From Dethiosulfovibrio peptidovorans (GTDB lineage Bacteria; Synergistota; Synergistia; Synergistales; Dethiosulfovibrionaceae): DNA of 64,000 nucleotides. The DNA is taken from NCBI GenBank assembly GCA_002748665.1, contig PDTB01000020.1, forward strand, positions 1 through 64,000. The letters run 5' to 3'. Position 1 is the stretch's first letter. Every line of letters begins with the position of its first letter. The position numbers and the translations under genes were made by a program. The notes under the pieces are model-generated. The model saw only the letters and a list, made by a program, of their open reading frames with translations. It had not been told where the DNA came from and did no database searches. Positions 46,525 through 55,899 of this stretch are shown piece by piece.

Positions 46525-47270
46525 CTCTGTTGGGTAATAGCCCGAAAGAGAAACGTGACCTCATTTTTTGACGATTGATATATGAAATATTTGCGATAGC
46601 TGTCAACGAATTCACCGTCGACAATTGTCATCGTATAGAGCTCGGGCTCCCCTGTCTTCCAAACCCGGTAGACCGCCTCTATGAGCTCGAAGCAGCTCTG
46701 CCCCTCCAGATCATAGCAAACAGAGCGAATCATGTAGGCGGCCATGATCTGCCCCGTCATATCCTCATCCACTTCATCAAGCTGCATGGCTATAGAATTA
46801 ACTGCCTCGACGATAAAATTTCTCATTTTTTCGTCATATCGAAGCACCATAACCCCGTTGGGACTGTTTTGAAACAGTTTATAAAAATCTTGCTCCTTGG
46901 AACGCTGAAAAAGAGCCATGGAGAGAAATACCTGAAGATCCCAATCCTGTATTGGTTTAACAAGGAAGCCGCAGGGAGCGATCTTTCCATCCTGCCCCGG
47001 AGGAAGACCATCCGATGAATCAGTGACAAAAATCACCGGAACATCCAGGGTGCGACACACGTCTTCCGCAAGAGAAAGAGCATTAATATCCTCACCGAGA
47101 GAGACATTCATCAGCACTACGTCAGAATCTTCTGCAGCTATAGATTGAAGAGTTGCCGCCGACGGATTACAGAGTTCACTCACATCGCAGCCCATCCGCT
47201 CCAGTCTGGATCGGAGATCCATGGCAACATTGACATCGCGATCAATGAGCACAACCTTAAATTGAGACAT
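46521..47270 (-). CDS. Receiver-PAS-like regulator with Asn at the phosphorylation site
   Basis: This 249-residue protein has an N-terminal receiver domain: the acidic pair at Asp10/Asp12 (LIDRD), the switch Thr (FVTDSS, residues 81-86) and conserved Lys105 (GFLVKPI). The phospho-acceptor position is Asn55 (VVLMNVSL) rather than Asp, so it probably cannot be phosphorylated in the usual way. Residues 128-249 look PAS-like (FYKLFQNSPNGVMVLRYDE). No DNA-binding or output domain is seen. It is translationally coupled to proV. Confidence 0.7.
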   Translation of the reverse strand: MSQFKVVLIDRDVNVAMDLRSRLERMGCDVSELCNPSAATLQSIAAEDSDVVLMNVSLGEDINALSLAEDVCRTLDVPVIFVTDSSDGLPPGQDGKIAPCGFLVKPIQDWDLQVFLSMALFQRSKEQDFYKLFQNSPNGVMVLRYDEKMRNFIVEAVNSIAMQLDEVDEDMTGQIMAAYMIRSVCYDLEGQSCFELIEAVYRVWKTGEPELYTMTIVDGEFVDSYRKYFIYQSSKNEVTFLFRAITQQR

Positions 47271-47479
47271 CGCACGCCTCCATCTATAACGTTTTTCTTC
47301 TCATATCGTCATTATGATCGTAATTCTAAAAAACACACTTCAAGTATTCTAACATTTTTTCTCTCGTTTATGCACACTAACATAGGTTTTAGTCGTATAG
47401 TTGTGACGTATACGGTCCTGATTGTGAGCCTGAATCCCCCTTGACAGGTCTACGCTTCATCTTGAAAGGAGACCGCTTT

Positions 47480-48130
47480 ATGAACTATCGCATCACCATC
47501 GGAGAATTTTCCAAGCTCAGCGGTCTCTCCCGAAAGGTCCTCCGTCTCTACGAGGAGCAGGGATTGCTCAAACCCATATTTATAGATCCCACCACGGGAT
47601 ACCGGTACTACGCCCCCATCCAGGTCGTTGAATCGGAACGAATTCAGGCGCTTCGCATGCTGGATATGCCCCTGAGTGAAATCTACCTCTTCCTGAACGA
47701 ACGGAATCCCGAGGTACTGAGAGAGCTCCTGGGAGAATACCGCAATCGACTGGAACGTCGCGTATCGTCTATGAGACGGACCCTGGATTTCCTCGACCAA
47801 CTTACCGAATTGAGGGAGGAGATTTTTGTGGGCTACACCGTCATCGTTAAAGATCTTGAGGAGCAGGCTATCGTATCAACCAGGATGATCACCACGCTGG
47901 CGCAAGTAGGGGAAAGCATGGAAGAAGCGTTCGGCAGGCTGTACAAGTACAGGGAGATGGAAGGACTTGAGAGTTCGGGGGTGTGTATGAGCCTCTATCA
48001 TTGCCAGGAGTTCGACCCGGAGCACATGGACGTCGAGGTCGCCACGGTCGTAGACCGCCCCTGTGCAGAAAGGGAGGGTCTCACGTATCGGCTCCTTCCG
48101 CAGTGCACCGTGGTTGAGGAAAAATCGTGA
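47480..48130 (+). CDS. MerR-family regulator with shortened GyrI-like effector domain
   Basis: This 216-residue regulator resembles BmrR. It has the MerR winged helix (ITIGEFSKLSGLSRKVLRLYEEQGLL, TGYRYYAP), a coiled coil (residues 75-110) and the first half of a GyrI-like effector domain. It ends at VVEEKS about 55 residues before a full BmrR-type domain would. The ATG at 47480 has AAGGAG eight bases upstream. The stop overlaps the GTG of the flavodoxin gene (GTGA). Confidence 0.8.
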   Translation: MNYRITIGEFSKLSGLSRKVLRLYEEQGLLKPIFIDPTTGYRYYAPIQVVESERIQALRMLDMPLSEIYLFLNERNPEVLRELLGEYRNRLERRVSSMRRTLDFLDQLTELREEIFVGYTVIVKDLEEQAIVSTRMITTLAQVGESMEEAFGRLYKYREMEGLESSGVCMSLYHCQEFDPEHMDVEVATVVDRPCAEREGLTYRLLPQCTVVEEKS

Positions 48131-48606
48131 ATCGAACGGTGGTACTCTTTTATTCTTTCGAGGGAAGCACCAAAAAGGTCGCTGAGATCATTTCTCGTGC
48201 TCTGAGATGTGAGATGGTAGAGGTGAAACCCGTTCAGGAGCTCCATTCGACGGGGTTCAGTAAATACATCTGGGGAGGCACTCAGGTATTCATGAGGAGA
48301 AAGCCAGATCTTCACGAGCTCTCCGTTGACCTGAATCTGTACGATACGGTCCTCCTGGGCAGCCCTGTCTGGGCGTGGAACGTCTCTCCTCCCATACGCA
48401 CTCTTTTAGAAAAGGGTTTTCTGCGGAATAAGGACATCGCGTTCTTCTGCTGTCACGAGGGGGGGCCTGGGGACGTGATCGGAAAGGCTCGATTCCTCAT
48501 TGAACGTAACAATCGGTTCTTGTCCGCAATTGACTGCCCATTTGTGAAGAGAAATCTTTATAAAATTAAGAGGATCGTCTCAGCCTGGGCATTGGGCTTG
48601 CGGTGA
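48127..48606 (+). CDS. Flavodoxin family protein
   Basis: This 159-residue flavodoxin-like protein binds FMN for electron transfer. The phosphate loop is FYSFEGSTKKVAE, and LLGSPVWAWNVSPPIRTLLE matches the second FMN loop; FFCCHEGGPGD follows. It begins with a GTG overlapping the merR stop. Being coupled to a MerR regulator, it may respond to the same ligand or redox signal. Confidence 0.85.
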   Translation: MNRTVVLFYSFEGSTKKVAEIISRALRCEMVEVKPVQELHSTGFSKYIWGGTQVFMRRKPDLHELSVDLNLYDTVLLGSPVWAWNVSPPIRTLLEKGFLRNKDIAFFCCHEGGPGDVIGKARFLIERNNRFLSAIDCPFVKRNLYKIKRIVSAWALGLR

Positions 48607-48802
48607 TCCTCAAATCATCACACCAAGCCTGGGATACGTCTCAGAATCATCGAACCAGAGTTGTTCCACTCACCGGTGAACAAATCGTTAAAATAGACCA
48701 CTCCGCAGGCCGTCTTAATAAGCTTAGAATCAGGGGGGGGCTAGACTCCGCGTTACGCTTAATGCGAACCCGTTGTATTTTTACGTAGAGAGGATCACTT
48801 TC

Positions 48803-49425
48803 ATGAACTATGAATGGCGTAAAAAAGAAAAAACATTTACTTACCACCCAAAAAACCCGTAGTGGTAGATGTTCCAGAATTTAAATATTTAACAATAACT
48901 GGAAGAGGAAATCCAAACAGTCTATTTTTCACTGAATACGTTGAAGCGCTATACGCAGTTTCATATGCAATACGGATGTCTCACAAAAAAGGTCTTCAAC
49001 CTGAAAACTTCTACGAATATACAGTGTATCCTTTGGAAGGAGTTTGGGATATATCAGAAGATGCAAAGAAATCTTTTGAAGGAATAGTCAACAAAGACGA
49101 GCTTGTTTTTACGTTGACGATTCGGCAGCCAAACTTTGTGTCAAATGAATGTGCTGAGAAGGCAAAAGAATGGACAAAAAAAAGAAAACCCAATATCAAT
49201 ATTCAAGAGTTATCATTTTGTGCAACATCAGACGGCAAATGCATACAAATGATGCATATTGGAAGTTACGACAACGAACAAGAGTCGTTTACAATAATGG
49301 ATAACTTTGCCAAGAATAAAGGTTTAAAAAGAAAATCAATGGAACATAGAGAAATATACATCTCAGATCCGAGAAAAGTAGCGCCAGAAAAACTGAAAAC
49401 CGTTTTGCGTTTTAAAGTTGAGTAA
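48803..49425 (+). pseudogene. GyrI-like small-molecule-binding gene with 5' frameshift
   Basis: The main frame (from a GTG at 48862) encodes 187 residues of a GyrI-like domain (FKYLTITGRGNPNS, then MMHIGSYDNEQESFTIMD). The family normally begins with a segment like the one encoded from the ATG at 48803: MNYEWRKKEKTF, continuing YLPPKKPVVVDVPEF. The two join if one T is restored in the TTT at 48836-48838. As it stands the N-terminal frame stops at a TAG after 19 codons. A GTG start may still yield a product. It is clearly more AT-rich than its neighbours, which suggests recent transfer. Confidence 0.75.
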
Positions 49426-50015
49426 TAAGTATTACGCAATTCAAGGTTATTTAAAAAATAATTATTGACAGATGAGACTTAATCTATAGTGACTCTAGGG
49501 AAATGGATTAACGGTTAAAATATTTTATAAGTAACGCTTAAAATTTCACGCCGGCAGGCCTTCGACACCTGTTCCCGTATGACAGAGAGAAGTCATCTCC
49601 CCAAGATACCTTTGCTTTCAGAGGAAAATCTGGCTTCTTGTTTAATCTAAGCCGAGCAGTTCCCTCTGTTGCTGTCATTTCTCCTCGTACCTTCTGTCGA
49701 TAACCGCCATTTTTTTCAATTCCTGTACGTTCAATAAAATATCTCTCCTCATTTTGCTATTCTGACACAGAGGGGATGATATTTTACCTGTCCTGTCACA
49801 GAAATTCGCTCATGCCTTGAGAAAGAAGCTTGGAAAATATCATCTCGCTTCGTCTCTTGTACTCTTACGATCTCCAGTACCTGGAAAAACTTGTCGATCC
49901 CGACAAGACAGAACGAGAATTGGCTCGGGACAGCCTTCTTTTGGCCCTCCTCCATGACGTTCGTGACAGCCCCTAGTCACGGTGAACAAGGGAAAGGAAG
50001 GGTACAGGTTCGTGG
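49426..50015. other. Intergenic accessory stretch without a clear gene
   Basis: The first 110 bp are AT-rich with no ORF. From 49538 to about 49735 a minus-strand frame is open and protein-like (KNGGYRQKVRGEMTATEGTA, ending GNRCRRPAGVKF) but has no supported start. At 49830-49976 a plus-strand frame is listed separately. I read this as remnant DNA next to the AT-rich GyrI-like gene. Confidence 0.4.
49830..49976 (+). CDS. Possible small protein, 48 residues
   Basis: This frame starts at a TTG and encodes a helical, charge-balanced peptide (NIISLRLLYSYDLQYLEK, then DKTERELARDSLLLALLHD). It is convergent with the HMG-CoA lyase gene. The SD is poor (GAGAAAGAAG close to the TTG), and a longer minus-strand frame covers the same bases. 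It may be the tail of a decayed gene. No family recognised. Confidence 0.25.
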   Translation: MENIISLRLLYSYDLQYLEKLVDPDKTERELARDSLLLALLHDVRDSP

Positions 50016-50951
50016 TCACGGTCCCTCCTCCTCCTCCGTAGCTCGGGAGCAGATGGAACTTGCCGCAGACAGGTGGCTGTTCACGGGCAGTCCCATGGTC
50101 TTCATTGTCTCGGAGACCTGAAGCACTGATCGAAGATCCAGACCAGTCTCCACGCCTATTCGATGCAGGAAATTAACCATGTCTTCGGTCGCCAAATTTC
50201 CTGCAGCCCCTGGAGCAAAAGGGCATCCTCCTAGACCTCCCACTGCTGTATCGAAACGACAGAACCCCAACTCCATGGCCGCAACAGCGTTGATCAGAGC
50301 CATTCCGTGGGTATCGTGAAGATGAAGGGTACATGGCGTCTCCATAAAACACGAACAGACATCCTCCAGGATCTCGACAAGCATTCGGGGATCACAGGTC
50401 CCTATGGTATCCGCCAGGGTAATCCCGTTGATCCCTATATCCAAAGCAGCCTCAATCACTCGACGGACCGCCTTCGGCTGTACCGGGCCGTCAAAAGGAC
50501 ACTCAAAAGACGTGGCCACCGAGAGCTCCAGAGAGACGTTCCCTCGAATAGCGGCTACTTTCGCCAATTCATCCAGGGATTCCTGGACAGAACGCCTTGT
50601 ATTGGCTTGATTATGGGCCTCACTGGCAGAGATCACGAAGTTCAGCTCATCGGGTTCTGATTCCAGAGCCCGATGAGCCCCTTTTAGGTTAGGGACCAAG
50701 ACGACCGAACGAATCCTTCCGTTCCATCGACTATTAAAGTGAGCCATTACCTGGGCAGCATCGATCATCTGGGGAATGGCTTTGGGGCTCACAAAGGACG
50801 TAACCTCCATGGTCGAAATCCCAGTTTCAGCCATGGCGTCAACAAGAGCAATCTTATCCTCCGTTGCCAGTTGCTTCGGTAGGTTCTGGAATCCGTCTCT
50901 GGGGCATACTTCCCGAATATATACCCGCTCAGGATAACCGTGCTCAAACAT
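50016..50951 (-). CDS. Hydroxymethylglutaryl-CoA lyase
   Basis: This TIM-barrel lyase (311 residues) splits 3-hydroxy-3-methylglutaryl-CoA, or a related tertiary hydroxyacyl-CoA, into acetyl-CoA and a ketoacid. VCPRDGFQN carries the metal-binding Asp, LHLHDTHGMALINAVAA the His-x-His/Asp ligands and GGLGGCPFAPGAAGN the catalytic Cys loop. It follows the CoA-transferase gene by 3 bp, so the substrate probably comes from that enzyme. Confidence 0.92.
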   Translation of the reverse strand: MFEHGYPERVYIREVCPRDGFQNLPKQLATEDKIALVDAMAETGISTMEVTSFVSPKAIPQMIDAAQVMAHFNSRWNGRIRSVVLVPNLKGAHRALESEPDELNFVISASEAHNQANTRRSVQESLDELAKVAAIRGNVSLELSVATSFECPFDGPVQPKAVRRVIEAALDIGINGITLADTIGTCDPRMLVEILEDVCSCFMETPCTLHLHDTHGMALINAVAAMELGFCRFDTAVGGLGGCPFAPGAAGNLATEDMVNFLHRIGVETGLDLRSVLQVSETMKTMGLPVNSHLSAASSICSRATEEEEGP

Positions 50952-50954
50952 AGG

Positions 50955-52148
50955 TCAAAGGACTCCCTGAGATCGAAGAATCTGAAGGTCACTGACGCTC
51001 AGACCAAGAAGGTCCCCGTATATCTCTTCGTTGTGCTGCCCCAGGGTTGGCGACGGGAACCGAAATTCTCCTGGATTATTTGAGAGTTTGATGTGGCTTC
51101 CGGTCAAAACGGTATCACCCGCAACGGGATGCTTTATTGGCAAAAACATTTTCCGATCTCCAGCGATATGAGGGTCTTTGGTGACCTGATCGATGGATAG
51201 GATGGGAGCACAGGGAATACCGGCCTCGTCCACAATTCGACAGACCTCCTCCACAGTGTGGCGACCGGTCCACTCCTCCACAATAGGCTTAATCTCCTGG
51301 TGATGAGCCACTCGATCAGAGACGGTAAGGTACCTGGGATCATCGGCCAGACCGGGACGTTCCATGAGTTGACAGAGACTCTTCCAAAGTTTGTCATTGG
51401 CTGCCCCTATGACCAAGCCGCCGTCGGATGCCCGAAATGAATCGTAGGGGTAGGTAGATTCATATCGATTGCCGATACGCTGGGGAACCCGTCCCTCCAC
51501 CAAATAGATCATATTGATGATCTCCAGACTAGCTACCGCTGAGTCCACCAGGGCTACGTCAATTTTTTGTCCTTCCCCCGTCAATTCACGACCATTAACT
51601 GCCGCCAAGAGCCCTACGGCACAGGAGAGACCGGCTAGGACATCCCCCATAGCTGTTCCTGTTCGGGTTGGTTCACCATCCGGCCAACCAGTGGTGCTCA
51701 TGAGACCACTCATGGCCTGAGCGATGATGTCGTATCCCGGACGCATCTTGTAGGGACCGGTATGACCGAAGCCAGAGATGGCAGCATAGATGATCCGAGG
51801 ATTGACCTCCTTCAGATGATCGTATCCCAGACCCAATTTCTCCATTGTTCCGGGCCGATAGTTCTCCACCACCAGATCGGCTTTCTGAACCATTTTGAGA
51901 AAGAGTTCTTTCCCTTTAGGAGATTTGAGATTGAGAGTTATCCCTCGCTTGTTCCGGTTCAGATTCATGTAGTAGGCACTCTCGCCGTTAACGAAGGGGC
52001 CCATCTGTCGCGTATCGTCCCCGACCCCCGGTCGTTCGATCTTTATGACGTCAGCCCCCATGTCAGCCAGAATCATAGTACAAAACGGACCGGCTAAAAC
52101 CCTCGTCAGATCCAAAACAACGAGGTTTGACAACGCACCACCCGTCAT
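50955..52148 (-). CDS. Family III CoA-transferase (CaiB/BaiF type)
   Basis: This 397-residue enzyme moves CoA between carboxylic acids. The N-terminal VLDLTRVLAGPFCTMILADMGADVIKIERP and the GDDTRQMGPFVNG block are typical, and the active-site Asp lies in TAMGDVLAGLSCAVGLLAAV. The ATG at 52148 has AAGGGG nine bases upstream. Between TRAP and lyase genes it most likely activates the imported acid. Confidence 0.92.
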   Translation of the reverse strand: MTGGALSNLVVLDLTRVLAGPFCTMILADMGADVIKIERPGVGDDTRQMGPFVNGESAYYMNLNRNKRGITLNLKSPKGKELFLKMVQKADLVVENYRPGTMEKLGLGYDHLKEVNPRIIYAAISGFGHTGPYKMRPGYDIIAQAMSGLMSTTGWPDGEPTRTGTAMGDVLAGLSCAVGLLAAVNGRELTGEGQKIDVALVDSAVASLEIINMIYLVEGRVPQRIGNRYESTYPYDSFRASDGGLVIGAANDKLWKSLCQLMERPGLADDPRYLTVSDRVAHHQEIKPIVEEWTGRHTVEEVCRIVDEAGIPCAPILSIDQVTKDPHIAGDRKMFLPIKHPVAGDTVLTGSHIKLSNNPGEFRFPSPTLGQHNEEIYGDLLGLSVSDLQILRSQGVL

Positions 52149-52178
52149 AATCAACAACCCCTTCCGTTTGTTATTTAA

Positions 52179-53459
52179 TTAATGCATCACCGAAGGCAAC
52201 CAGGTACTAAGCTTTGGGAAGAGCATGACAATAAATAACATGAGCAGCATAAGAGCCATAAAGGGGAAGACTCCTTTGATGATTTCCTCCATGGTGATGT
52301 CGTCCCGAAGCCCGTTAATGACGTAGAGATTCATTCCCACCGGTGGTGTTATCAAGGCCATTGTCATGTTCACCGTCAGGATGATGGCGTACCAAATAGG
52401 GTCGATATGGAGAGTCATGAGAATCGGCGTCACTAACGGCATAGTCAGAAGAACGATCGAGACCGTCTCAAGAATTGTGCCCAGAATGATCATGAGGATG
52501 TTCATAGCTACGATAAACATCATTGGAGAAAGGTTATATTCGATGATCAGTTCCGTCAATTTTTGGGGAATCATGAGCAAGGTCATTATCTTGCCAAAGA
52601 GAACAGCTCCGGCTATGACCATGGCAATCATGGACGAGGTCCCCAAGGCCTTCATACAGATAGCAGGCAGAGCTCGAACCGATATAGTTCTGTAAACCAC
52701 CACAGTGATGAACAAGCTGTAGACCAACCCAACCGCTGCAGCTTCCGTCGGAGTAAATATACCGGTGTAGATACCACCGACGACAAGCAGAGGAAGGAAG
52801 ATACCCCATATATTCTTACCTGTGATGGATAGACGCTCTTTCCACAGAACTCGAGGCATGGGCGTGAAGCCACCCCGTTTACTCTTGATCACCGCGTAGG
52901 TAACGAAGATAGCGCTCAGAACCAGACCGGGAACAATTCCTGCGATAAAAAGTTGTCCAACCGACTCCTCTGTAATGGCACCATACAGGATCAGGGGAAT
53001 ACTGGGAGGTATAAGAATTCCCAATGTTCCTCCAGCTGCTAACAGTCCCAGGGTAAAAGTCTTTTCGTACCCTCTCTCTAAAAGAGCTGGATAGGCCACC
53101 ATCCCAATGGTGGCAGCAGTGGCTGCGCTCGAACCCGTAATGGCTGCAAAAAAAGCACAGGCCAGTATTGTGGCGATGGCGAGCCCCCCTGGAAGATGCC
53201 GTACCCATGCATTCATAACGTTGAACAAATCATCGCCGATACGTCCGTCCAGAAGAATCTGGCTCATAAGGACAAAGAGAGGTATTGACAGAAGGACGAA
53301 GCCCTCGAGAGACGAAAAAATAGACTGAGACACGATTTTCATCGGAAGATCATAGATGATTGCCAAAAGAATCGATGTTCCGCCTAATGAAAAGGCCACA
53401 GGCATACCTGCGAAAAGGACGATGAAAAGCAATCCTATAACGATGAAAAAGGACGTCAT
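52179..53459 (-). CDS. dctM: TRAP transporter large permease DctM
   Basis: This 426-residue inner-membrane symporter subunit has 12 or so hydrophobic segments. The family signature GSSAATAATIGMVAYPALLERGYEKTF and LGILIPPSIPLILYGAITEESVGQLFIAG are clear. It overlaps dctQ by 4 bp and is followed 30 bp later by the CoA-transferase gene. Confidence 0.95.
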   Translation of the reverse strand: MTSFFIVIGLLFIVLFAGMPVAFSLGGTSILLAIIYDLPMKIVSQSIFSSLEGFVLLSIPLFVLMSQILLDGRIGDDLFNVMNAWVRHLPGGLAIATILACAFFAAITGSSAATAATIGMVAYPALLERGYEKTFTLGLLAAGGTLGILIPPSIPLILYGAITEESVGQLFIAGIVPGLVLSAIFVTYAVIKSKRGGFTPMPRVLWKERLSITGKNIWGIFLPLLVVGGIYTGIFTPTEAAAVGLVYSLFITVVVYRTISVRALPAICMKALGTSSMIAMVIAGAVLFGKIMTLLMIPQKLTELIIEYNLSPMMFIVAMNILMIILGTILETVSIVLLTMPLVTPILMTLHIDPIWYAIILTVNMTMALITPPVGMNLYVINGLRDDITMEEIIKGVFPFMALMLLMLFIVMLFPKLSTWLPSVMH

Positions 53460-53983
53460 GACAGTCCTCCTTTGTCGCTCGAAGGACGATTACTTAGATG
53501 GAGAGAGCACACTTCGTCGATAACGATAACCACGAACTGCATAGTGAGAAGGAAAAAACCGACCAAGATCGCAGACTGAGGAATCCAGATCGGAACCTGA
53601 AGCGGTGTCGGAGAATGCTTATTGTATTGCACGGCCTTATATACCATATGCCACCCCGAATATGCGACCTCGCTACAAAAGAGTATTCCCGCAACGGCGG
53701 TTATGAGGCGCAGAGTGCTCTGAGCATTTTTCGACAATTTCGAGGTCAACAGGTCAATATTGACGTGCTTTCCCTTTTGCAAGGTGTAGGATGCGCCGCC
53801 GAACATACACCATATAAAGATGTAAATCGAGACCTCCTGAGTCCATACAGTGGGAGAATTGAAGAAATACCGCATGACCACTTCATAGAAAAGGATAAGC
53901 CCCATGATCAAAATCCCCACACCACAGGCCCATGCCAACATAACGTTCAGGTTCTTTACCATTTTCCTGTACAGGTTGATCAC
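53456..53983 (-). CDS. dctQ: TRAP transporter small permease DctQ
   Basis: This four-TM small subunit of about 175 residues carries the typical YEVVMRYFFNSPTVWTQEVS and YTLQKGKHVNIDLL motifs. The GTG at 53983 is preferred because GGGGGTG lies upstream; a TTG at 53998 is in frame. Confidence 0.9.
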   Translation of the reverse strand: MINLYRKMVKNLNVMLAWACGVGILIMGLILFYEVVMRYFFNSPTVWTQEVSIYIFIWCMFGGASYTLQKGKHVNIDLLTSKLSKNAQSTLRLITAVAGILFCSEVAYSGWHMVYKAVQYNKHSPTPLQVPIWIPQSAILVGFFLLTMQFVVIVIDEVCSLHLSNRPSSDKGGLS

Positions 53984-54047
53984 GACACCACCCCCCAACA
54001 GGGGAACAGAAGAAAGAGTTTTCCTCTTCCTCCTACTCCATTCTAAT

Positions 54048-55040
54048 TTATTTCATTTTTTTAGTAATATCGATAAGCTTGGAACAAAGTGGGCTTTTTT
54101 GGGCAAAAACTTCTCGAACGGGCTTAGTTGCCTGAATAAAAACCGAACGCTGCTCGTCATCCAACTCAACGATCTCCAAACCAGCATCAGCGATGGTCTT
54201 TTGAGCGTCAGCCTCCGACTGGGTAATCCGGCCTCGGAGCCATTCAGCAGCAGCATCACCGGCTTTTTGGAGGACTTTCTTCTTTTTTCCCGATAATTTA
54301 TCCCACCACTCAAGATTACACTGAACCACAAACTGAGCCGTAGTGTAATTACAGACAGTGAGGTATTTTTGAACCTCAAAGATATTCCTGGATACGGCAG
54401 CAGGCATCCCTGTCGTAGCTCCATCCACAGTTCCCCTCTGGAGGGCCATGTACATCTCCGACGAGCTCATAACCACTGGAGTACCTCCGAGAGCCGAAAC
54501 TGTCTCGGCAGTCCCGTTGCTGAAGGTCCTGATCTTGAGCCCCTTAAAATTGGCTGGAGTAAGCAACGGGCGTTTGCTATTGAAGAACTGAACAAAACCA
54601 TAGTCGGCCCAAAAAAGGGTGTTAGCCCCCTTTTTCTTGAACTCGTTGTTCAGGAGATCACCAGCACCAGCATCTATAAACACCTTAATGGATTCTAGTT
54701 TTTTGAACACGAAGGGCATTTCAAATATATCAGTAGCGGGAATCATTCCAGACCATTTATTGACAGGAACCAGAGCTAGAGGAACTAAGTTTTCCTGAAG
54801 AGCCTCCACGACCTCAGTGTCCTTGAAAAGTTGGGCCGAGTGAAACACCTGAACAGTTATCGCCCCATCTGAATATTCTTGGACCTTTTCAGCGAAAAAT
54901 TCTAAGGCTTTAGAGATGTGATGGGATGGAGGAAATTGGTTGGACAGCTTGATTTCATCGGCCAAGAGAACTGATCTGCACACGAAGAGACAGATCATGA
55001 CCGAGATTATAGCCAAAGGTGCTCGGAATCGCATCGTCAT
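54048..55040 (-). CDS. dctP: TRAP transporter solute-binding protein DctP
   Basis: This 330-residue periplasmic receptor has a Sec signal sequence. The mature region holds LSNQFPPSHHISKALEFFAEKVQE, the ligand-carboxylate Arg motif FKGLKIRTFSNGTAETVSALGG, and GTVDGATTGMPAAVS. The ATG at 55040 has GGAGG seven bases upstream. Asp or Glu residues for cation binding are not evident, so a monocarboxylate- or dicarboxylate-type ligand is assumed. Confidence 0.93.
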   Translation of the reverse strand: MTMRFRAPLAIISVMICLFVCRSVLLADEIKLSNQFPPSHHISKALEFFAEKVQEYSDGAITVQVFHSAQLFKDTEVVEALQENLVPLALVPVNKWSGMIPATDIFEMPFVFKKLESIKVFIDAGAGDLLNNEFKKKGANTLFWADYGFVQFFNSKRPLLTPANFKGLKIRTFSNGTAETVSALGGTPVVMSSSEMYMALQRGTVDGATTGMPAAVSRNIFEVQKYLTVCNYTTAQFVVQCNLEWWDKLSGKKKKVLQKAGDAAAEWLRGRITQSEADAQKTIADAGLEIVELDDEQRSVFIQATKPVREVFAQKSPLCSKLIDITKKMK

Positions 55041-55140
55041 GTCGGGACCTCCATTCAAGACACATTAAGACTCATCGGTTTCTTCACACATACGACTCGC
55101 CGCTGAAAGACCCTATATGCATAATTCATCACTCACCCCC

Positions 55141-55806
55141 TCAAATCTCCAACGAATTGTTTCTTCTATTAAAGTAGCTATAGCGCCGATCAACAGCTAA
55201 ACTTTCAAGATCGCCTGCTAACAGGTTATCCAAAATTGAGTAGTGGAGCCGTACCAGATCCGCCAGAACCTCAGTTTTTTCAACGTCGCTCAAAAGAGCC
55301 TGGTGGAGCTGAAAATAAAGCATCTCGAGAGCATGAGCGGTCCATTTTCTACGAGAGAGTTCCGCCAAAGACATGTGAAATTCCATATCCTTGTCGCAAA
55401 AAGTCGCTATCTTTTCGTCCCTCTCCAGATCGCTCTCGCAGATTCTCAAGAGAGCCTCCAGCATCTCCTCAAAACGCCTATACTGCCCTCGGGTGAACAA
55501 CCCATTCTCGACGATGCTCCTAAAAACACACCCCTCAAGGACCTCTCTCATCTCGTACAGTTCGTTCAGCTCCTCCGGTGAAAAAAAACGGACCTGAACC
55601 CCTCGTCGTGGAAGGGAAACCACCAGTCCCATCATCTCCATCTGTTTTATCGCCTCGCGGACAGGAGCCCGACTCACCCCTAGGCGCTGAGCAATTTCTC
55701 CTTCCCGGATAAACACCCCTTCTTTAAATTGGTCGGACACGATGATCTCTCGACGAAGAAAATCGAACATCTGACTACTGAGAGTTACGTATTCGAGCGT
55801 CTGCAC
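55141..55806 (-). CDS. GntR-family regulator (FadR/FCD type)
   Basis: This 221-residue regulator has an N-terminal winged helix (FIREGEIAQRLGVSRAPVREAIKQMEMMGLVVSLPRRGVQV) and an all-helical FCD ligand domain (EELNELYEMREVLEGC; FCDKDMEFHMSLAELS with the metal-binding His). It is transcribed toward the TRAP operon and lies 100 bp ahead of dctP. It probably senses the transported acid. Confidence 0.9.
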   Translation of the reverse strand: MQTLEYVTLSSQMFDFLRREIIVSDQFKEGVFIREGEIAQRLGVSRAPVREAIKQMEMMGLVVSLPRRGVQVRFFSPEELNELYEMREVLEGCVFRSIVENGLFTRGQYRRFEEMLEALLRICESDLERDEKIATFCDKDMEFHMSLAELSRRKWTAHALEMLYFQLHQALLSDVEKTEVLADLVRLHYSILDNLLAGDLESLAVDRRYSYFNRRNNSLEI

Positions 55807-55840
55807 GATCCCAGGCCCCTCTCTTTATCTCTTGCACTTT

Positions 55841-55899
55841 GTCGACCGACTCTCGTCGACCGAATACTTAAATTATACTGCGAACCGATAACCTGTCAA
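55841..55899 (-). promoter_or_regulatory. gntR promoter with direct-repeat operator candidate
   Basis: On the minus strand TTGACA (55894-55899) is followed by a 16-bp spacer and TATAAT (55872-55877). Between this promoter and the gene, CGGTCGAC occurs twice as a direct repeat (55841-55848 and 55855-55862), 14 bp apart. This is a candidate autoregulatory site. The rest of 55863-56112 is AT-rich with no ORF. Confidence 0.65.
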
